A program made the translations under genes and the position numbers. Below are positions 60,171-64,000 of a stretch of 64,000 nt of DNA, in pieces; within the stretch, counting starts at the first letter, position 1; every line of letters begins with the position of its first letter. Under the pieces are notes generated by a model that was not told where the DNA came from, did not search any database, and worked only from the letters and a program-made list of their open reading frames with translations. This stretch comes from CAWCGU01 sp963838095. Its GTDB lineage: Bacteria; Actinomycetota; Thermoleophilia; Solirubrobacterales; 70-9. The stretch spans positions 62,001-126,000 of the forward strand of contig CAWIPO010000006.1 in NCBI GenBank assembly GCA_963838095.1, given 5' to 3'.

Positions 60171-60208
60171 ACCAGAGAGGGGCGGCAATATGGCCGCCCC
60201 TCTCTGGT
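60171..60208. terminator. Strong bidirectional terminator hairpin
   Basis: ACCAGAGAGGGGCGGC pairs perfectly with GCCGCCCCTCTCTGGT (16 bp) around a 6-base loop. It lies between the stops of the convergent secreted protein (60157) and YihY gene (60213). A T-run is not pronounced. Confidence 0.85.
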
Positions 60209-60212
60209 TCGC

Positions 60213-61145
60213 TCAGCGCTTTCGCACCACCAGCCCCTTGAGCGCGTCGGTGACGACACGGCCGAACGGACGGCTCTCGCCCTCGGCATCGGCTTTCAGC
60301 TCGCGGTCCATCGCCTTCGCGCCCGCGAACGTCGAGGCGACAGCGGCGACGTGGGCGCCGTAGATGACCGCGATCGCTGCGACATAAGTCGAGAAGGAAA
60401 CGGCGAGCAGGGCGCCGATCGCTCCGTACACCGCCCCCGCATCGCCGACGATCTCGAAGTAGATCGTCATCCCGGCGAGCACCAGGCCCAGCCCGACGAG
60501 CCCCGCCAGCGCGCCGGGCCATGCCGCGCGCATGCTCGCTCGCTCGGCGGGAAGCAGCCGGTACAGGGCACACAGCGCGATGAAGATCAGCGCCGCCGGG
60601 GCAAGCGCCTCGACCAAGAACGCGAACAGCCCTTCGAGCACAGGCGCCTCACCCAACGCGCCCGGAATGCTGCGCAGCAGCGTCAGCCCCAGGCCCGCGA
60701 GCGCCAGCGGGACGATCGCCAGCGTGAGGCCGAGGTCGAGCGCCTTCCCGGGAACGAACGGGCGATCTTCGACCCCCCATGCCTGGTTCACCGAGTGGCG
60801 CAGCGCCGCGATCGCGCCGCTTGCGGAATACAGCAGTGAGATCGCGCCGACGAACCCGAGCGCACCGGCTCCGCTCGCGATGTCGTCCAGCAGCTTCTCG
60901 ACCTCCTCGGCGCCGCTGTCCTCCGACAGCGGCAGCGCGTCGACGATCGCGTCGACCACGTCGGCATTCACGGATGGGTCGTCCAGCAGCGTGGACAGCC
61001 CCCAGACGACCAGCAGCAGCGCCGCCGGAAACGACATCAACACGTAGAAGGCGACCTGGGCCGCGTCGCGAGTGCCGGTCTGCGCCTGGAGCGACTCCGC
61101 GCCGCGCCTGAGGAGCAACCACGCGTGGGCGGCCAGGCGGCTCAC
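60213..61145 (-). CDS. YihY/BrkB-family membrane protein
   Basis: About 310 residues with six hydrophobic segments, among them AAQVAFYVLMSFPAALLLVV and GALGFVGAISLLYSASGAIA, the family GxxxxLYSASGA and YGAIGALLAV patterns, and a basic cytoplasmic tail ending VRKR. The family was once called ribonuclease BN; its function is unknown. Start GTG 61145 gives the standard N-terminus; longer readings run into the next gene upstream. Confidence 0.88.
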   Translation of the reverse strand: MSRLAAHAWLLLRRGAESLQAQTGTRDAAQVAFYVLMSFPAALLLVVWGLSTLLDDPSVNADVVDAIVDALPLSEDSGAEEVEKLLDDIASGAGALGFVGAISLLYSASGAIAALRHSVNQAWGVEDRPFVPGKALDLGLTLAIVPLALAGLGLTLLRSIPGALGEAPVLEGLFAFLVEALAPAALIFIALCALYRLLPAERASMRAAWPGALAGLVGLGLVLAGMTIYFEIVGDAGAVYGAIGALLAVSFSTYVAAIAVIYGAHVAAVASTFAGAKAMDRELKADAEGESRPFGRVVTDALKGLVVRKR

Positions 61146-61156
61146 CGGTTGATTAT

Positions 61157-62353
61157 CTAGCGATTCAGCTCCGGCGGAAAGCGGACCACGCGGATCCCGC
61201 CGTCGAGCAGCTCGATCCGGTCGCCCGGACGGGCGCTCAGCACCTTGGGGCCGAAGACGGTGACGAGGTTGACGTACAGGGGCACCGGCCTGTCCTGGCC
61301 GTCGACCGCGTCGCGACGCATCTGCAGCACGCCCACCTTGCGGGTCAGGCACGTGCCCTTGTTCTGGGTGCAGTTGAAGCCGTTGTTCTCGGCGATCTCG
61401 CCGTTGTAGTCCGCGATCGCCTTCACGAACTTGCCCTGCTTCGTCGCCGACGGCGAATCGGCGAGGATCAGCCTGGCGCTGGTCCGGACCGCGTAGCGAA
61501 CGCTGCGGATGTCGGTCAGCATCCGGGCGCTGACACTGAGCTGCTCGTCGGCGCTGAGATCGTCGAGGCGCAGCGAATAGACGACGCGTCTGTCGAAGTC
61601 GGGCGGCAGATCGGTCAGCAGTCGCTCGTCGGTGGAGATGGCGCCGAAGTCCGTCGCTGCAACGCCGCGGTAGCGGATCGCATTGATCCTGCCGCGGTCC
61701 TGGGGGATGCTGCCGTCGGGCCGGTTGCCGCCGACGAGCACAACCTGCCCCGAGCGAGCGTTGGGGTGGTGGGCGTCGGCGACCATGTTCACGTGGCACT
61801 CGTCGAGCGGGCACGGGAGCGCCGCCGGGCGGTTGATCACGAGCCCGCCATTGGTGAAAACGAGCACGCAGTGATGCTCGCGGTGGGGCTTGTGCTGGGT
61901 GCAGGCGTCGCGCTCGTATCCGGTCAGCGGCAGCGCATTCGGGCCGCCGGTCGTCTCGGGATCGGGCGCCAGCACCAGCCGGACGCGGACGATCGGGTCG
62001 TAGTGGTAGATCGGGCCCACGCACCGAGCCGAGGGAAACGCGCAGTTGACGGTCACCTGCATCTCCGACGTCAGCCGCAGACGATCCCCCTGCACCAGCC
62101 CCGGGAGGGTGGCGGGCTTCATCGACATCACGACCCGCTTCTCCTCTCCGCGCCGAGTGGTGATCGGAAGCTTCCTCACCAGCTCCGAGCCCGTGCCGGT
62201 GGTCGCCACCTTAACGCCGGGTTGGTCGGCCCCGGCGGCGACCGAGCCCGTCGCCATCGCGGAGCCCATCGCACCGCTCGCCGCCATCACCGCAAGCGCG
62301 ATGCCGAGTGGCATCCCTCGCCGCCGCAACTGTGCCCCTGCTGCACCCGCCAT
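61157..62353 (-). CDS. Secreted protein of unknown function
   Basis: The signal peptide (LGIALAVMAASGAMGSAMA) is followed by about 360 residues with six Cys in pairs (NCAFPSARC, ACTQHKPHREHHC, LPCPLDEC, CTQNKGTC) that should form disulfides. Strand-rich segments such as VRVRLVLAPDPET and VYSLRLDDLSADEQ suggest two beta-sandwich domains. Starts ATG 62353. It ends 11 bases before the YihY gene, so the two may be cotranscribed. I do not recognise the family. Confidence 0.7.
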   Translation of the reverse strand: MAGAAGAQLRRRGMPLGIALAVMAASGAMGSAMATGSVAAGADQPGVKVATTGTGSELVRKLPITTRRGEEKRVVMSMKPATLPGLVQGDRLRLTSEMQVTVNCAFPSARCVGPIYHYDPIVRVRLVLAPDPETTGGPNALPLTGYERDACTQHKPHREHHCVLVFTNGGLVINRPAALPCPLDECHVNMVADAHHPNARSGQVVLVGGNRPDGSIPQDRGRINAIRYRGVAATDFGAISTDERLLTDLPPDFDRRVVYSLRLDDLSADEQLSVSARMLTDIRSVRYAVRTSARLILADSPSATKQGKFVKAIADYNGEIAENNGFNCTQNKGTCLTRKVGVLQMRRDAVDGQDRPVPLYVNLVTVFGPKVLSARPGDRIELLDGGIRVVRFPPELNR

Positions 62354-62394
62354 GGCGCGGCAAATCCTAGACGAGCCGCCCGACTGCACCAACG

Positions 62395-62426
62395 AAAAGG
62401 GGCGGCCCGGATGGGCCGCCCCTTTT
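62395..62426. terminator. Rho-independent terminator, bidirectional
   Basis: AAAAGGGGCGGCCC pairs perfectly with GGGCCGCCCCTTTT around the loop GGAT (14 bp, T-run on both strands). On the minus strand it ends the transcript of the secreted protein gene that stops at 62461. Confidence 0.92.
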
Positions 62427-62460
62427 GAGCCTTGCCCCGCTAAGGGCTAACGACCAGTGG

Positions 62461-63237
62461 CTAGCCCTGGGTCGTGCACTTGACCTCGTCGGTCGCCTTC
62501 AGGACGCCCGCATCCGTGGTGAACGTACCCGCGAAATGCATCGTCTTGTCGTTCTTCGGGCACGTCGCCTGGATGTAGTCGCCCTTCTTGAGCTCCGTGC
62601 TGAACAGGCGGATTGCGCCCGCTCCGCCGGCCAGCGGCGGGATCGGCACGTCCAGCTTGTTGCCGAACTTGCCGGACGCCGGCTTCAGCGTGCCGATCAG
62701 CAGCTGAGACGTGTTCAGCGTCGGCAGGTATGCATGCAGCAGGATCGTTATCTTGCCGCCCTGCTTCGGCCCGTTGAAGGCCGTCACCTGGGCGTCAGCG
62801 TTCACGCGCACGCCACCCGGACCGATCGGGAGTGCCGCGACTGCGGCGTTCCTGCTGGTCGAGGCGGTGCTGACCTTCGAGCTGCCGCAGGCCGCGATCG
62901 CAGCGTCCCTGCTGAGGGTGCTGATGTCGGTCTTGCACTGCGGGATACCCTTGACGTCGAACTCCATGTTGTCCGGCAGCGAGACCACGGCCTTGGTCGC
63001 CTTCGGCGGAATCCGGGAGGTGTCTTCGGCACCGTCGGCGCCCTCGTAGTAGGTCTCGGTCACGACCTGGAGCTTCGCCGGCTTGAGGTCGTCGCCAGGG
63101 AGCTTCTTCGGCGAAACGGTCGCATTGATCTTCTGGATCGGGTCGCCGGCGGCCCCGGATGCAGTCCCGGCGACGACGACCGCGAGAGCGGTGGCCGCGG
63201 CAACGGTAACCGCGGTGTAGGTGCGCAGATTGCGCAT
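62461..63237 (-). CDS. Secreted protein of unknown function
   Basis: A signal peptide (TVAAATALAVVVAGTASGAA) is followed by about 225 residues of strand-rich sequence with LPDNMEFDVKGIPQC, RDAAIAACGSSKV, VTAFNGPKQGGKITILLHAY and a C-terminal CPKNDKTMHFAGTF. Four Cys could form two disulfides. It resembles a secreted family I remember from Solirubrobacterales, without assigned function. ATG 63237 is preceded by AAAGGAG. It ends at a strong terminator. Confidence 0.7.
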   Translation of the reverse strand: MRNLRTYTAVTVAAATALAVVVAGTASGAAGDPIQKINATVSPKKLPGDDLKPAKLQVVTETYYEGADGAEDTSRIPPKATKAVVSLPDNMEFDVKGIPQCKTDISTLSRDAAIAACGSSKVSTASTSRNAAVAALPIGPGGVRVNADAQVTAFNGPKQGGKITILLHAYLPTLNTSQLLIGTLKPASGKFGNKLDVPIPPLAGGAGAIRLFSTELKKGDYIQATCPKNDKTMHFAGTFTTDAGVLKATDEVKCTTQG

Positions 63238-63426
63238 TTGGTTGACTCCTTTCGATGGTCGCGACAGCGACCTATGTTTCGGTCGCATGCGCGACCCTCC
63301 GTCCTGTACCCCAGTAAACCCGATCCTAGCCCTGGAGTTGCGCCTGGGGCAAGGTGATCCGCCCCCATGGGGTGGGGGACAACTCCCTACCCCAGGGTGG
63401 GTTTCCTACCCAGACTGAGCACGGGT

Positions 63427-64000
63427 CTACGGGTTCGCGAACACGTGCAGGTAGCGGCTGGAGGGCTCACCGGGTGAGCCGCCGATCGGCTCGAACGGAC
63501 CCTGCTGCCTGCACGGCGGGGCGGGGATCTGACTCGACTGCGTCTGCTCCGCGAACGCGTATTGCTGCAGTCGCGAGAACAGGTCGGGGTCGATCAGCGG
63601 GGGAGTGTTCGTCAGCGTCAGGTTCGGGCCGGTGCTGCACTGGCTGGTCTCGAATGACTCGAGCCCGCTGGCCAGCCGCTGGTAGCCGAGCGGCTCCGTG
63701 TACGGATTGCTTCGGTTCGGCAGCAACCGCTGCGGGTAGGCGGCGAGCGAATCGGGCCCCAGCGGGCTGGTCGTGCGCAGGTAGTTCAGCGTCAGCCCGC
63801 CCGCAGCGGGGCCGGCGGCGTTGGTCGCCGCTGCGGCGTTGCCGAGGAAGGCGGTGACCTCGTGGCGGTAGCGCCGCGCGCCCTCGATGATCGGCGTCAG
63901 CTCGTCGAAGAAGGGCTCGAGGTTGCCGAGGATCGGGGGCAGGTCCTGGTCCAGCACCCGTCGCAGCTGCGGCAGACCCTTGAGGCCGGGGGGAATCGAG
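63427..64000 (-). CDS. Mce/MlaD-family protein, C-terminal part (5' end outside window)
   Basis: The frame is open to base 64000 on the minus strand. LPPILGNLEPFFDELTPIIE (an extended helix) and EVTAFLGNAAAATNA are typical of the long C-terminal region of actinobacterial Mce proteins that form lipid-transport tunnels. A Pro/Gln-rich tail ends ...YLHVFANP. The MlaD domain itself lies beyond the window. It precedes a secreted-protein gene after a 189-base gap (63238-63426) in which nothing else is recognised. Confidence 0.75.
   Translation of the reverse strand, partial: SIPPGLKGLPQLRRVLDQDLPPILGNLEPFFDELTPIIEGARRYRHEVTAFLGNAAAATNAAGPAAGGLTLNYLRTTSPLGPDSLAAYPQRLLPNRSNPYTEPLGYQRLASGLESFETSQCSTGPNLTLTNTPPLIDPDLFSRLQQYAFAEQTQSSQIPAPPCRQQGPFEPIGGSPGEPSSRYLHVFANP

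Noticed and set aside
1..64000. Prophage, integrase or insertion sequence
   Set aside because: No integrase, transposase, capsid, portal or terminase motifs were seen anywhere in the window.

Overview
The window reads as high-GC actinobacterial chromosome, most likely class Thermoleophilia (Solirubrobacterales-like). This is inference from content: collagen-like/jelly-roll secreted proteins with a conserved N-terminal membrane segment, an F420-type LLM oxidoreductase, an Mce protein at the right edge, a B12-dependent ribonucleotide reductase under NrdR, AbiEi/DUF559 proteins and very dense gene packing. At least ten genes are interrupted by single-base shifts that two adjoining frames repair exactly, so the sequence looks like a draft or long-read/metagenomic assembly. 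Those genes are given as whole loci with the break marked.

Layout. 1-9.9 kb: end of a GH31 glycosidase, a secreted Ca-binding protein, tRNA-Thr(GGT), an SDR/threonine-aldolase pair, a PD-(D/E)XK nuclease ORF containing an in-frame tRNA-Tyr, TetR and tautomerase, the primary sigma factor, FolE2 and a collagen-like protein. 9.9-13 kb: pgsA, malic enzyme, family 5 uracil-DNA glycosylase, thioesterase. 13-16.8 kb: a compact RiPP locus with two tiny lasso-leader precursors, a PqqD-type recognition protein, an Asn-synthetase-like cyclase, a nucleotidyltransferase and an HPr-kinase-like enzyme. 16.9-20.9 kb: GT2/DUF2304/GT2, an SnoaL-like protein, tRNA-Thr(CGT) and a DUF559 gene between palindromic direct repeats. 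20.9-27.5 kb: two-component pair, holB-tmk, topA.

27.6-37 kb: lipoprotein, precorrin-2 dehydrogenase, MarR/YceI/FMN-reductase detox unit, amine oxidase, hemolysin III, nrdR-nrdJ with NrdR boxes. 37-47 kb: seven-blade secreted repeat protein between 27-bp inverted repeats, PPOX protein, a thiolase remnant, Mo-oxidoreductase with its flavin reductase, membrane proteins, acyl-CoA ligase, a secreted protein and a flavin amine oxidase. 46.8-54.6 kb: one minus-strand lipid operon, fabH-fabG-acp-fabF-accD-SGNH hydrolase-maoC-fabI-LLM, with repeated 4-nt start/stop overlaps. 54.8-64 kb: an ATPase-less HisKA_3-type membrane protein plus lone receiver, a NarL-type two-component system, an SRPBCC protein, a membrane-tethered ECF sigma factor, secreted proteins, two strong terminators and the start of an mce gene.

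The best candidate for something undescribed is the 13-16.8 kb RiPP locus. Next come the two nuclease cassettes tied to tRNA genes or palindromic repeats (4.7-5.6 kb and 19.9-20.9 kb).
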